A stretch of DNA of 38,931 nt from Basidiobolus meristosporus CBS 931.73 (lineage: Eukaryota > Basidiobolomycota > Basidiobolomycetes > Basidiobolales > Basidiobolaceae), in assembly GCA_002104905.1 (NCBI GenBank), contig MCFE01000758.1, positions 1-38,931 of the forward strand, in the 5' to 3' direction. Both the position numbers and the translations under genes were made by a program. Below, piece by piece: positions 1-10,134 of this stretch (its first letter is position 1; every line of letters begins with the position of its first letter). The notes beneath the pieces were generated by a model. It ran no database searches. It saw nothing but the letters and a program-made list of their open reading frames with translations, and had not been told where the DNA came from.

Positions 1-214
1 AGGTATATATCCTGCTTTTTATGCCAGAAGTAAGCACCTGATATTAGAGACATCCCATATGGGGAGCTATGGAGGATGACTTAGTTAACTAAGCTTACAT
101 CCCTACTGATGATACAAGTGCAAACATATTTACCAAGTCATTAGCTAGAGACAAAGTCAAATGTCTTATACCACAATTAGGACAAGTCAACATGAGTATT
201 TAGTTGAGCAGGAG
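1..214 (+). pseudogene. 3' end of Ty1/copia pol (RNase H tail), decayed
   Basis: Translation in pieces gives a copia RNase H tail: an SKHL segment near 33-45, then AYIPTDDTSANIFTKSLARD around 94-152, the usual ADIFTK-type ending of copia polyproteins. A stop (TAG at 201-203) and the LSRS linker follow, directly abutting the LTR at 215. Internal stops and frame changes show it is dead. The 5' part lies outside the window. Confidence 0.8.
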
Positions 215-579
215 TGTTGTGAGTATTGTATTTACATCTAAATGGTCACCTAACTTGGCTGCTTGGATCACTAACCTACCAATCTCCAAGAATCCTGACC
301 AAATTCCTTGATGGGACCCACTGATAATATATATTCACCAAAACATCAGGTACTCAAAACATGAAATTTTGTTAAACAGTCCAAAACAGCCCCAAACTCT
401 CCACACATGCTTTTGGGACCTTCCTAGATATTTCCTATGTATTTTCTTGCCTTGTATTTTCTTGCCAAGACCATGTAAAGGTATAAATATTATCTTACAT
501 TCAAAAGTTCTTTAAATGAAGACAACATAATCTACTTGTTCTCCTAATTTCTTCCAGTATTTCCAAAACTCTTACAACA
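215..579 (+). repeat. Ty1/copia 3' LTR (copy 1)
   Basis: A 365-bp LTR starts TGTTGT and ends ACAACA, a perfect 6-bp terminal inverted repeat. It directly follows the copia RNase H tail, so it is the 3' LTR of that element. It contains a TATA-like segment (TATAAATATT near 482) and shares blocks with every other copia LTR in the window, for example CACATG(C/T)T(C/T)TTGGGACCTTCCT. Confidence 0.85.
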
Positions 580-788
580 GTAATTACAAAGCTTACAAGA
601 ATTAAGTAGATGGACAAGAGATACTTTCTCACTTGAAAAGCTACAGAAGTTAGCCTAGTAAGCTCAGCTTACAATCCTACTTGTGAAATGATTGCAGATA
701 TAGTCATAACACCATTTGCCTGATACAGATTTGAATATTATAGACCACAAATAGGTCAAGTTCATATGGATACTTAGTTGAGCAGGAG
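580..788 (+). pseudogene. Second copia pol 3'-end fragment
   Basis: Shortly after LTR copy 1 another copia tail appears. At 670-788 a decayed reading frame matches the AY-P-EMIADI-TPFA pattern followed by a QVHMDT segment and the LSRSV linker, ending at a second LTR. It is a separate truncated element. Confidence 0.7.
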
Positions 789-1112
789 TGTGATAAGCAC
801 TTTGATTATATCAAGCTACTCTGTTGTCTTGGTCACTTATGTCATACATTGATTGGATCCCCTGCTGAAATTTACACGGAGCATTTTACTAGAATGCTAG
901 GTGGCCAGGACATGAGAGATCTCAAAGTTGTCCAAAGGCCCTAAACCTTGTACACATGTTCTTGGGACCTTCTTAAGCATATCCCACATTTTTGTCTTGC
1001 CAAGACCATGTAAATGTATAAGTACCACTTTCACATTCAACAAATCACAAGGTGAAAACCCCACAGTCAACTTGTCCTCCCAATCACCACCAATATCTCC
1101 GAAACTCTCACC
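789..1112 (+). repeat. Copia LTR (copy 2), 3' end truncated
   Basis: This begins TGTGATAAGC immediately after the copia tail and carries the shared LTR blocks (TGTACACATGTTCTTGGGAC near 950, CCAAGACCATGTAAATGTAT near 1000, and the ATCTCCGAAACTCTCA ending near 1096-1110). The terminal ACAACA is missing, so the last few bases are lost or diverged. Short ORFs across it are chance. Confidence 0.7.
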
Positions 1113-1538
1113 GCGGTTGAGGCTTAAGATGAACTCCAGGCTTATGATACAGTTGGAAATACTCCCCCGACGTGAGACCAAGAAGTGGGCGAATCCGTTC
1201 AAGAGTAATGGGAAAGCCCGGATGCTTGGCACTCATTATGGTGGGTGGAAGTGGGCACTGAAATAGAAGATTGAGCAAAAAACCTGGTTGGCACGTTCGA
1301 ATTGGCCTGTCTGACTGGTATGAGACCAATTGGTGACCATGCTTTCGAACCACAACTGCGGATCTGGAAGACAGGTGCAGCGTCAGTATCGATGCCATCA
1401 ACACGGCTTTGGAATTCTTAGCCAACAACCCAATCCACATGATGAAGTTGATCTGTCCACCAGTGGAGGTGGAAAAGGGAGCTGGCCGGTGGAAACGTGG
1501 CTAAGATTAGGGATTTTATTGGAGGAAGAGGGGGGGGA
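1113..1538. other. Intergenic: downstream of chitin synthase A
   Basis: Single-copy sequence between the truncated LTR and the chitin synthase A stop. It would hold the 3' UTR of the minus-strand gene. I see no gene, no further repeat and no clear AATAAA on the minus strand. Confidence 0.5.
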
Positions 1539-4500
1539 TCAAGGCACATCCAATTCCGGGAAGAGATAATGGTCCAAGTAACCGTAGAAATCACTGGACT
1601 TCGACTGAGTGGAGGGTCGAGAGATTCCCGCCGGGTCCCGTTGTCCTTGGGCGATCCGCTCCCAGTCCAGCCACCGGTGCATCGGGACCGAGGTGTGATC
1701 GAATTCCCCTTCTTTATGACTATGATCTAGACCGGTCTCCGATTCCCCCTCCACCAGTCTGGTCTGGCCCCAGGTGAAGTCGTCGAAGTGCCAATAGGCG
1801 TAGGTGGGCAGGACCAGGTTCCAGATGGGTAGGGTGAGCAGGTAGACGATCATGTACCACAGGTAGACGAACCTCCGGGTGGTGGAGAGGATCAGGAGGG
1901 CGGGCAAACCAAGGACCAAACTGAGCAACACAAGGGGGATGACGGGGACCGATTTCCCCAGGAAAGAGATCCCAAGCAGGTAGAGGGTGAAGAGGATGGC
2001 CGCGGGTAGGACCACAGTCCCGAGCAGCTCCATGAACACGAAGAACTGCATGGAGAAGCAGAAGATCCCGCACAGATCCCGGACCAACACCAATTCCAGC
2101 ATGTTGTGCACGGTGGAGTTGATCCAGCGTCGTCGCTGGGAGAGGAGCACCGCGAAGGTGTCCGGTACCACCGTCTTGCAGATCGCCTGGGGGACGAAGA
2201 GCAGCTTTCGTTTGGGGAAGGTTTTGAGAAGCAGGGTGGTGAGGTACCGGTCCTCCCCGAGCAGCAGGAGGTTCTTCTTGTGGAGGGTGTCGACGATGTT
2301 CTCCGAGTAGTGCTCGATCACATCCGGATTGGCCAGGATAGGCACCCAGTAGTCGTTCGGCCCCTTGCGCGTCTTGATACGGTACATGGAAAAGCATCCG
2401 GGGAGGCAGGTGACCCCGCCGAAGACGGACTCGAAGGACTTGGACAGGTGGTGCGATATATGGTACTCGAAGACTGTTGGAAGGGGGGAGGTCAGTGTCC
2501 ATTCGATCGGATCCATGAAGGAGAAACTTACCTTGCATCATAGTGACCCAGCTATCGTTCTTGTTGGCGATCTTGGTCTCGCCGCAGCAGCCCATCACCA
2601 GGTCCTCCCGGGCCATGCACGCAGCCATGTGAGTGAGGGAATCTTTATGGACCTTCGTGTCGGCGTCCACCTTTGGAATAAGCGAGGTTAGTGGATTGCC
2701 AGCTAGGACCGCGAGAGCAGGGCACTCACCATCATCAATAGCTCGTAACGATCGGGGCTGACCCCGGATACCTTCCACATCATGTTGAACAACTCGAACT
2801 CGAAGGGGCTCATACGCTCGTCGAACATCACCTTCTGAAAGAAACTCATCAGCATGATCTGGCTGTCCCGCTTCCCACGATTCCCCGGCTTACTACTGCC
2901 CACCTCCTCCGGGGCGCCACACTTGACGATCACGATCATGGGGACCTTGGAGATCCCCGCCGACGCTGACTGTTCGTATTGATAATGACCAGCGTAGATT
3001 TTGGCCGTGTTGTGTCGCTTACGACCGTCGGCAATGGCTACGTAGGCGTACGGCTGGACCTGTGAGAAGGGGACGATCTCGTCCCCAAGCATGGAAAGAC
3101 AAATGTCGGGGGTCGACATCTCGTTACCGGCCCCGGTGATCTGGCCGTCCGCGATGACCAGGATCAACTTGTGGGAGATCGGGTAGTGAGTGGTGGCCAA
3201 CGACTCCAACGTCGTGCGCAGCCCCTCTTTACCTTCGGAATAGCAGGTGACCAACAGGATGCAATGAAGCGGGTCGAAATTCACCAGAGGGTATTCCGGC
3301 TCTTCGGGGGGTACGCGTGGGGAGATCGGTAGGCACGGGGAGGAAAACACCGGGTAGGTGGTGGTTCCCACTGGATAGGGCTCGGCCCGGAGGCTGAGAA
3401 GACGGGATTCATGGCTTTCCCTTATGCTCTGAAGCTTCCCAGGCTCAAGGCCATCGCCTGGTAGGTGGCGGGTGATATGCTTTTCGTAATGCCCATGCTT
3501 CCTGCGAAGCTTTCCTTGCTTGCGGAGCCTTCTACCTGGCTCGGCCCCAGGGAGCGGTACCGTATACCTGGACACGCGCGGCATGCTTCCAAAGAAGGAT
3601 TTCTTTCCATCTGCCTCCGCTCTACGACTACAAAGGGGGTCAATGAATGGGCCACTCAACGCAGGCAATCCTCCCTGGCCATACCTTACATGGATGTCGT
3701 TGGTATCCGCCCAGATCTCCAGCTCCCTCTCCCGTCTCCTCCGTTGCTCGAAGCTCTCGTTGGCCACGGCACCCATTCTCCAGCTGACCACCCAGCCGAA
3801 ATAGACGGCCAGAAGAAACCGGATCACCACGAGGGCCACAATGGCCAGCAGGCTCAGGACGAGAAAGATGTTGGCGAGGATGCAGCCGATGGTCTGCGAG
3901 TCCACCACCCCCACCTTGATGGTGTCCACCAGACACCTGGCCAGTCGAGGGTTCCGGTTCAGGAAGAAGGTGATGTCTTTCCCTCCCATCTGCGGATTGG
4001 TCGAGATCAGCTCCAGCATGTCCGGGGGAAGAATGAAGTCCAATGGAGAGATCCAACGAAGCCGATCAAGGTCAAGTACGTTACTGTGCCACAAAAGAAT
4101 CTGTCCATGAGTACAGGCAGCAATACAGGTGAATAGAAGAACAGGTGTGAATCCTCTTTAATATGAAACACATACCCGTCGTACACGACCAGACTGGAGT
4201 TGGTCATCTGGATGTCTGACCAATAGTAGAACACCTCGCCGATGAGGATCTGGCTCAGGCAGTTGATCAGGTAGGGCGTGGCCGTGTGGCATCCTCTTCC
4301 GCTGGGATTGGCCGTGGGATTGACAATGATCGTGCCATTAAAGGCGTTATTTTCGATGGGTATACAAGGAAACATGGAATTGATGGGAGAAGGAGACGGC
4401 GACGGCGACATGAAAAATGAGGATCTGGGTTGGATTACCTCTCGACAGCTACTGTAGTCCTGCTGGAACAGAAAGGACAGGTCTTTACCGTTTAACGAGT

Positions 4501-5345
4501 CGCCGCCTCCGAACGAGCGGGCGGCTGCTGCCGAGCCCTCCGGGAAGGTGGGATGCTGGAATCCATGCAGATTGTATACTTTCCCATGGATGATCACTCG
4601 GGATCCACCTACCTCGGAGACGTGGTATTGAACCGGAGGGAATCCGCAGATTACCTCGTTGAACCCAAACGTGAGAAACGCCACACTGAGAATAATCAAG
4701 GCAATGATGATGCACAGAGTCACCTTCTCTCGCCAAGCCTGCTGCACGTCCGGGCTTTTCATGCCTGCAGGAGGATGGGTGAGCAGTAAGTGTGAGTACT
4801 CGGATGATGATGCTGATGCTGATGCCAATCTTACCTGATCTCCGTAGACAGCACCCCAATATGCAGCAGGTCATGGTCCTGGAGCAACACACCCACGGCT
4901 TGGGTAGCTTTTTTCTCCAGGAGGGGATTTTGTCGGTGGGCAAGGGATACTCCCGCCGGATCGAATCCGCCCTTCCCAGGATGCTTACGCCACGTCTTGG
5001 TCTTTGTGTAGGGCTGGTCGAGTCAGAGGAAGCATCCTGCTGATCCAGCGACCTGGCAATGGAAAACGTATGAAATTGCCGGTGGCTCTTGTCGATCTTT
5101 TCTCGTTCATGCCGCACGAAGGAGGTTCGTCGACCACTACGGGCTGGCTTGTGCGGGCCGTAAATAATGGAGAGGCGTTGGTGGGACGATCCCTCATTAT
5201 GGCGAGCGTTGGCCTGGGCGGGTGTGGTTTGGCTGCTCCGGCTGGCTGACTCTTGCTTGTCTGTACCTTGCGAAGGTCGGTCTGAGGTGGATTTGGGTTT
5301 GGATGGGGAAAGGATACTCACGTCAGGAGGGACTTCTTTGATCAT
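1539..5345 (-). CDS. CHS3: Class IV (Chs3-type) chitin synthase A
   Basis: Membrane glycosyltransferase that polymerises UDP-GlcNAc into cell-wall chitin. Exons on the minus strand are 5345-4835, 4764-4176, 4083-2730, 2670-2532 and 2473-1539. The introns (70, 92, 59 and 58 nt) all have GT-AG ends, and the spliced frame is 1175 aa, close to yeast Chs3. The N-terminal ~170 residues are polar and basic. A Cys-rich segment (near 4850-4900) and an AWREK motif lead into the first TM. The catalytic core has VDADTK (V819-K824), [12 protein letters not shown] (residues 938-941; 2244-2255) and QRRRW (977-981; 2124-2138), followed by several TM helices. Two introns (4765-4834, phase 1; 4084-4175, phase 2) sit at the same codons as in chitin synthase B at 17942-21907. 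The two downstream introns are absent from B. The start is uncertain: the frame stays open to 5393, where a CACCTAG could be a splice acceptor. Confidence 0.9.
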
Positions 5346-6201
5346 ATTTTTGAAGGGGTGACTGTCACTTTCTTCGAGGGTTCGGATAGCCACCTAGGTG
5401 CTATGGGTACGATCGGGCGACCAGCGACAAATAAATTAGACGACGTTCAAAGGGGATTGGCTGGGATCACTTGCGAAGTGACATTCAAAGGGAAAAGAAG
5501 GTGGTTGGAAACGAAGCAGAGAATTCGCAAGGAGATAAAGAGAGATGCTCTTCTGGCAATCGATGTCGCAGGTAAAAGTATCAAACCCGTGGCTCCTCGG
5601 GCATTTCTTCTGCACCCTCTAACAAACCTTATCGATCCATGCATCAAGTCGGTGATTGTGACTGCCACAACGCAACATGATCAGTGCGAAATAACAATCC
5701 TGTTTCATGGCCATCTACCCCATTCGGAGAGATTGGCAGGGACTTCGATGCTTAATATTTACAATGGTTGTAGGACCGTCAGGGGTAACCACATACCAAT
5801 GTGGTGGTATGCGGTAATGAGACAGTCGGGTTTCTGATAGAAACATTACTCTAAAACACGTTCGGCGCCTTCAAGAAGTAGGTTCTTCGGAGAAGGTAAT
5901 TTGACATTGTGTTTATAGAAAACTCAAAGAATTCATGTGATGCCACGCTAACTTAAGTAGGGATTCGAGGGAGGGGCGATGGTTATGGGAAGGCGTCGAT
6001 AATTCTGAATCAGTTACAAATTTTGATCCCCATGCATCACGAGGGCCCAGCCAATCAGACAGGGCTCCCCCTCTTTCCAGAGAGCTGAGGATGAGCGCAT
6101 TAACCCATGATTTGATCAACCACGTCAATGCCAGGCTTGATGCAACAGCCATAATACGCTAATACGTCCATTAGTTCTTCGATAACTCTTCAACCTAAAT
6201 C
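5346..6201. other. Divergent promoter region, chitin synthase A / MRL1-like
   Basis: About 0.85 kb between two divergently transcribed genes, so it should contain both promoters. It may include a 5' exon of chitin synthase A. I see no convincing ORF with homology and no repeat. Several ORFs of 60-160 codons here show no recognisable motif and I treat them as chance. Confidence 0.5.
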
Positions 6202-7421
6202 ATGTGGCTCTCACGTTCTAATCTGTGGATAGCAGCGGTATGCGGTTTAGGTCTCCTCACTATGACCTCGGTACAAGCGGAGGAGGCCCCCGAATGCACC
6301 TACTACGATCCTGACACGAAGAACTTCTACGATCTGCGTCCTTTGATTAGGGAATCAGGGTAAGCCCTTGGTTTCGAGGGACCAAACGTTAGTACTTCCC
6401 AGGAGCACTCCCTCATGATGACCGCCCGTTTGCTTCTTTGATAGGGAGGATTGGACCATGAAACCCAGGTCCGGCGGCGAGGCCAAGCTGAACGTTTGTC
6501 ACGAAATCCTGGACTCCAAGACCGGCTTGAAATTTCCCCAAGGGGTTGGCTCCTTCTACAGAGCAGACGTAAAGGGTTATTCCATTGGGTAATGCCCGCT
6601 CTACTGCGCCATATCCCTCCACCCAAAACTATACCTTGACTAACCACCAGCTCCCTCTCCACCCTCCACACTATAGAAAGGCAAACACCAAACCCTTCGT
6701 CAAAGGTAAATAGTGGTATGTCCTTCCTCCGACTCAGTCCTAACCGTGCTTTAGAACAAAACCTGATGCTCAAGTACGTTGACGGAGACGAATGTCCAGG
6801 CAGTCAAAAGACCCGCACCTCCATGATTTTCTTCGAGTGCGACAACTCCGTGAAGGGCCAGGTTGATCCTCTGGACCGATTGGGCGTGCACTTGAACAGT
6901 AACTGACCTTCATTTTTGTCGACACTAGGGCGAACCCGAATTCCTTGCCGAACACGATAACTGCGTGTACATGTTCCGGTGGAAAACCCCCGCGGCCTGC
7001 CCGGTGGTCCAACAAAGCGGCAAAAAGCTGGGCGGTGGGGCGATCTTTGCCATCATGTAAGTTGAGTAGGAGACGCGCCTCCTTCACGCAGCACTAACCC
7101 CTCCTACGTGTGTAGTATGTCTGTGTTGGCCGGAGTCTACTTGATCGGAGGAATCATCTACAAGAGAGTTGTCCTGGGACAGCGTGGACTTAACCAACTG
7201 CCAAACGCCGAATACTGGAGAGCCATTGGAAACTTCGTGAAGGTGAGCGGGCACTGGCACCATGCAGCGAGGGGCCTATTTTCTAATCTTATTTCTGGCT
7301 CTAGAACCTCTTCCGCATGGCCTTCCCTTCATGCTGCGGCAACCGCTCACGTCAATACAACTATGGCCATCTGAACACCGATGAGGAAAATGTGTTTATT
7401 GACGAGGATGACGAAGAATAG
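6202..7421 (+). CDS. MRL1: MRL1-like / mannose-6-phosphate receptor homologue
   Basis: Type I membrane sorting receptor with an MRH (mannose-6-phosphate receptor homology) lumenal domain; the family cycles between Golgi and endosome carrying vacuolar hydrolases. Exons 6202-6359, 6445-6588, 6677-6705 (29 nt), 6755-6861, 6929-7056, 7116-7242 and 7305-7421 give 269 aa in frame. A signal peptide (~26 residues, ending VQA) precedes the Cys-containing start of the domain. Late in the lumenal part are FFECDNSVKG and FRWKTPAACP, the F-W-T-ACP pattern of M6P-receptor domains. A single TM (~182-206) is followed by YLIGGIIYKRVVLGQRG and LNQLPNAEYW, matching the conserved juxtamembrane stretch of cation-dependent M6P receptors. 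The short cytosolic tail ends acidic (DEDDEE). The donor of the fourth intron (GTTGAT at 6862) is non-consensus. Atg27 also has an MRH domain, but the GG-Y-R-V-G-RG-NQ-PN segment favours this family. Confidence 0.82.
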
Positions 7422-7455
7422 ATGTTGTCCAGTCGATGAAAAATCCCATTTTACA

Positions 7456-7461
7456 AATAAA
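7456..7461 (+). terminator. Polyadenylation signal of the MRL1-like gene
   Basis: AATAAA lies 35 nt after the stop codon, the expected place for the cleavage signal. It is within 100 nt of the convergent PEX5 stop, so the 3' UTRs probably meet or overlap. Confidence 0.6.
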
Positions 7462-7554
7462 TGCTTACATCAGTGAAACATTCACCATCGAGCGACGAGA
7501 TAGCGACGAGGTAGACATTAGGATAGAGTGCGTATTAGAGGATAGGGGGTCTGT

Positions 7555-9902
7555 TTAGAATGCAAAGTCAGTACGGAACGCGTTCATGTCCCTGCGGTCA
7601 CAGGCGGCAATCAGATCCGGTCGCTCGATCCAGTCCATCGCCATCCGCAGAGTATCCCAGATATTGTCAGACATCATCGAGTTGATCGTCGAGCCGTCAC
7701 CGCTCTGAAGCGCCAATGCCTGGAGAAGATGCTCCGCAGCCTCCTTATGCTGGCCCAGATTGATGCAGCTCACGGCAAGGTTGTATCTGGCCCGGATGTA
7801 GTTGGGGTTGATTTCCAGGGCGTGGAAGTAGGCATCGATCGCCTTGGACGGGTCATGGGAATTGGCCAGGGTGGCACCCAACTTGTTCCACAGTAGATAG
7901 TCTTCAGGCTTGTACGCGAGCGCAGTCTGGAAGCAATCCACCGCCTTCTCGTATTCCTCGGCAATGTTCAGCAGAACCCCTAGACCGACCTGGACATCAG
8001 GGTCGAACTCCTGCTCAGCATTGGCCCGGACCGCTTCCAGATACATCTCCATCACTGCTGCCTGTCTGTCGTATTGTGAGCTACTACTGGGGTGGCATAG
8101 ATTTGAATACCTGTCATGGTTACGAATCCACGATTCCAGAGCATCGTACGCGTACGACTTGTACCCTTCGTTGGTGTACGAGACAGATAGTCCCATCCAA
8201 GCGTCCAGGATCTTGGGGTCGATGTCGATGGCGCGCTTTAGACTGGCTATCGCCATACCGTCCTGCTCGTTCTCTTGCTGTTTTGTCCCTAGAAGATACC
8301 ACGATTGGCCGTCCTGTGGATCAAGCTGAACTTTGGCTTCCAATACGAGGATAGCATTGTTGAGGTCGCTGTTGAGGTCGATGTTCGCATCCAGCAGGCT
8401 AGGATTCTCAAGGTAGGGATTGTTGGCAGTAAACCGGTATTCCCCGTCAAGAGAGCTGGCTGTGTCTTTGGCTGTGTTCCATTGCTCCTCCATTGCCTCC
8501 CACTCGGAATCCTGGGGCGCAGTTCCCAAGTGGTTTTTGTATTCTTCCGACCAGCTCTCCAGTTGGTCGGCATTTCTAAACGCTTCCTCCATTTCACCAA
8601 ACTCTTGATCCTGAACCTCATCCCAATCGGCCTGTGTGCGTTCGAATTCTTTAGTCCAGTCTTGCTTGGGCAACGGTTGGGAGAACGTTGCGTTTGACGA
8701 CTCTCCGAACTCCTCGGCCCAGCTTCGCTCTAGCTTGGCTGCTTCGCCAATGGACATCCCTGCGTCCGATTGTCTGTTCAAGTAGCTGTCTATCCGGTCT
8801 TCAAACTCCGTGGCCCACGTGCTTCCGCCCTCGGCAGGTACCTTCTGCTCGACAATCTTGTTTCCTTCCACAGTTGCTTCCTGATCACGCAGCTTCCGCA
8901 TCAGGCCCAAGAATGTTGAATTCTGAAACTTGGGATTGGACGCATCGATCGATTCCAACAGGGCGCCTGCAGTTTTGGCCAATGCCTCTTTCGGATCGGA
9001 GATATTCTCTTCTTCTTGGAACTCCTTTGCCCAAGATTCTTGATCCATGAATTCGCTCTCCCAAGCGGCCTCTATAAAACACCAATGGAGTTAGAAAGGT
9101 GCTACGTTTCCAGTAAGCATCCATCCTCTCACCCTGCTTCGCAGTCTCATATGCTTTGTCAAACTCCTGGGTGTCGTGGGGTAAACTGGGGCCTTCATAC
9201 TTTTCGAACTCACTCTCCCAATGATGCTGGTCAGCTACGTATTATCATGAGCGCATGTTAATGAGTTTCTTCAGGAATCGTGCATGTAGAGCCAAACTAC
9301 CTAAAGGCGCTGCATGTTGAAAAGCCTCCTCAAACTCTTTGAAGTCGTGGAAATTTGGCCCTTGTGCTTCAACACCTTTGCCGTGTCTCATGAAGTCGTT
9401 TGCCCAGTCTGAGTTGACTTGTGGCGGTGGTTGCATGTGTATATTATCTAATTCCCGGTTTAAGCCTGTGAAATTGAAGGTCTCCATGGGTTGACCACCC
9501 TCTTGCAGAAACTCCTCAGTAAACTGAAGGCCAAGGTGTTTGGTTATTATTGTAGGCTATCAAGAACAGATCTGGCCAACTCAACTTACATTATGTTCCA
9601 TGGAGTTTGAGACGTTCGGTCGGTTGAATGCCTAAAACGAAAAACAAGAAAGTTAGCCCCTGGGATCAAGCGAGTGTACAGGGATCAACGCTACCTTACG
9701 GCCAGAGGTTTCCCCGTACCCTGCCTCAAATCTATCCTAAGACAAAGGACCAGTGAGTTACGGAGATCTTGTGCATAGCAGTCTACCTGGAGCTTACTTG
9801 TTGCAACGAACGATCTTGACCGAAATTTTTCATCAGGCTAGACAAACCATTTCCTCCGGAGCAATCAGCTCCAGAGTCCACTAAGTTTTGAAACGCCGAC
9901 AT
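7555..9902 (-). CDS. PEX5: PEX5, PTS1 receptor for peroxisomal matrix import
   Basis: Cycling receptor that binds C-terminal SKL-type signals and docks on Pex13/Pex14. Exons 9902-9798, 9736-9695, 9631-9590, 9523-9301, 9234-9133 and 9071-7555 give 676 aa in frame; introns are 61-66 nt. The N-terminus carries the conserved cysteine (Cys14 in GADCSGGNGL), the family's mono-ubiquitination site for recycling. At least seven WxxxF/Y motifs lie in the first 350 residues: WANDF, WESEF (twice), WAKEF (W185), WATEF (W257), WAEEF (W289), WTKEF (W310), plus WSEEY (W345). These are Pex14/Pex13-binding repeats. The C-terminal half (~407-640) is a TPR array with classical A-x-LNP-type helices such as EKAVDCFQTALAYKPED and KAIDAYFHALEINPN. 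Exons 2 and 3 are exactly 42 nt each. The stop lies 133 bp from the convergent MRL1-like stop. Confidence 0.95.
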
Positions 9903-10074
9903 GCCTTTGTTCGCCTAACTATTGGTATTACTAATGAAAGAGTGGACTGTGTCCAAGAGTGAAGCTTAAGTGTGTTTGCTGAGTGGCGCACTATTCCCAG
10001 GAATATTTAACCAAATGCGGGGGGAAGCCGAGAGAAAGCCGAAATTTATCCATTTGTACTTGACGTATAGTATG

Positions 10075-10080
10075 TTTATT
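10075..10080 (-). terminator. Polyadenylation signal of EFR3
   Basis: TTTATT on the plus strand is AATAAA on the minus strand, 55 nt after the EFR3 stop codon. The 232-bp gap to the PEX5 ATG therefore holds both the EFR3 3' end and the PEX5 promoter. Confidence 0.5.
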
Positions 10081-10134
10081 ATAGGGAGCACAACGATGTT
10101 TCAGTTTATCTAATATTGGCACGTGAATTGAAGG

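Noticed and set aside
897-1440. Three overlapping ORFs of about 110 codons
   Set aside because: They cross the copia LTR and its flank, have no motif, and the LTR family explains the sequence.
1720-2778. Long minus-strand ORF (352 codons) across the chitin synthase A catalytic exon
   Set aside because: It runs through two GT-AG introns and then in the wrong frame. The true frame carries EDRY and QRRRW; this one gives Pro/His/Arg-rich noise.
6202-7421. Atg27 as the identity of the receptor-like gene
   Set aside because: Atg27 shares the MRH fold, but the juxtamembrane GG-Y-R-V-G-RG-NQ-PN stretch is that of M6P receptors.
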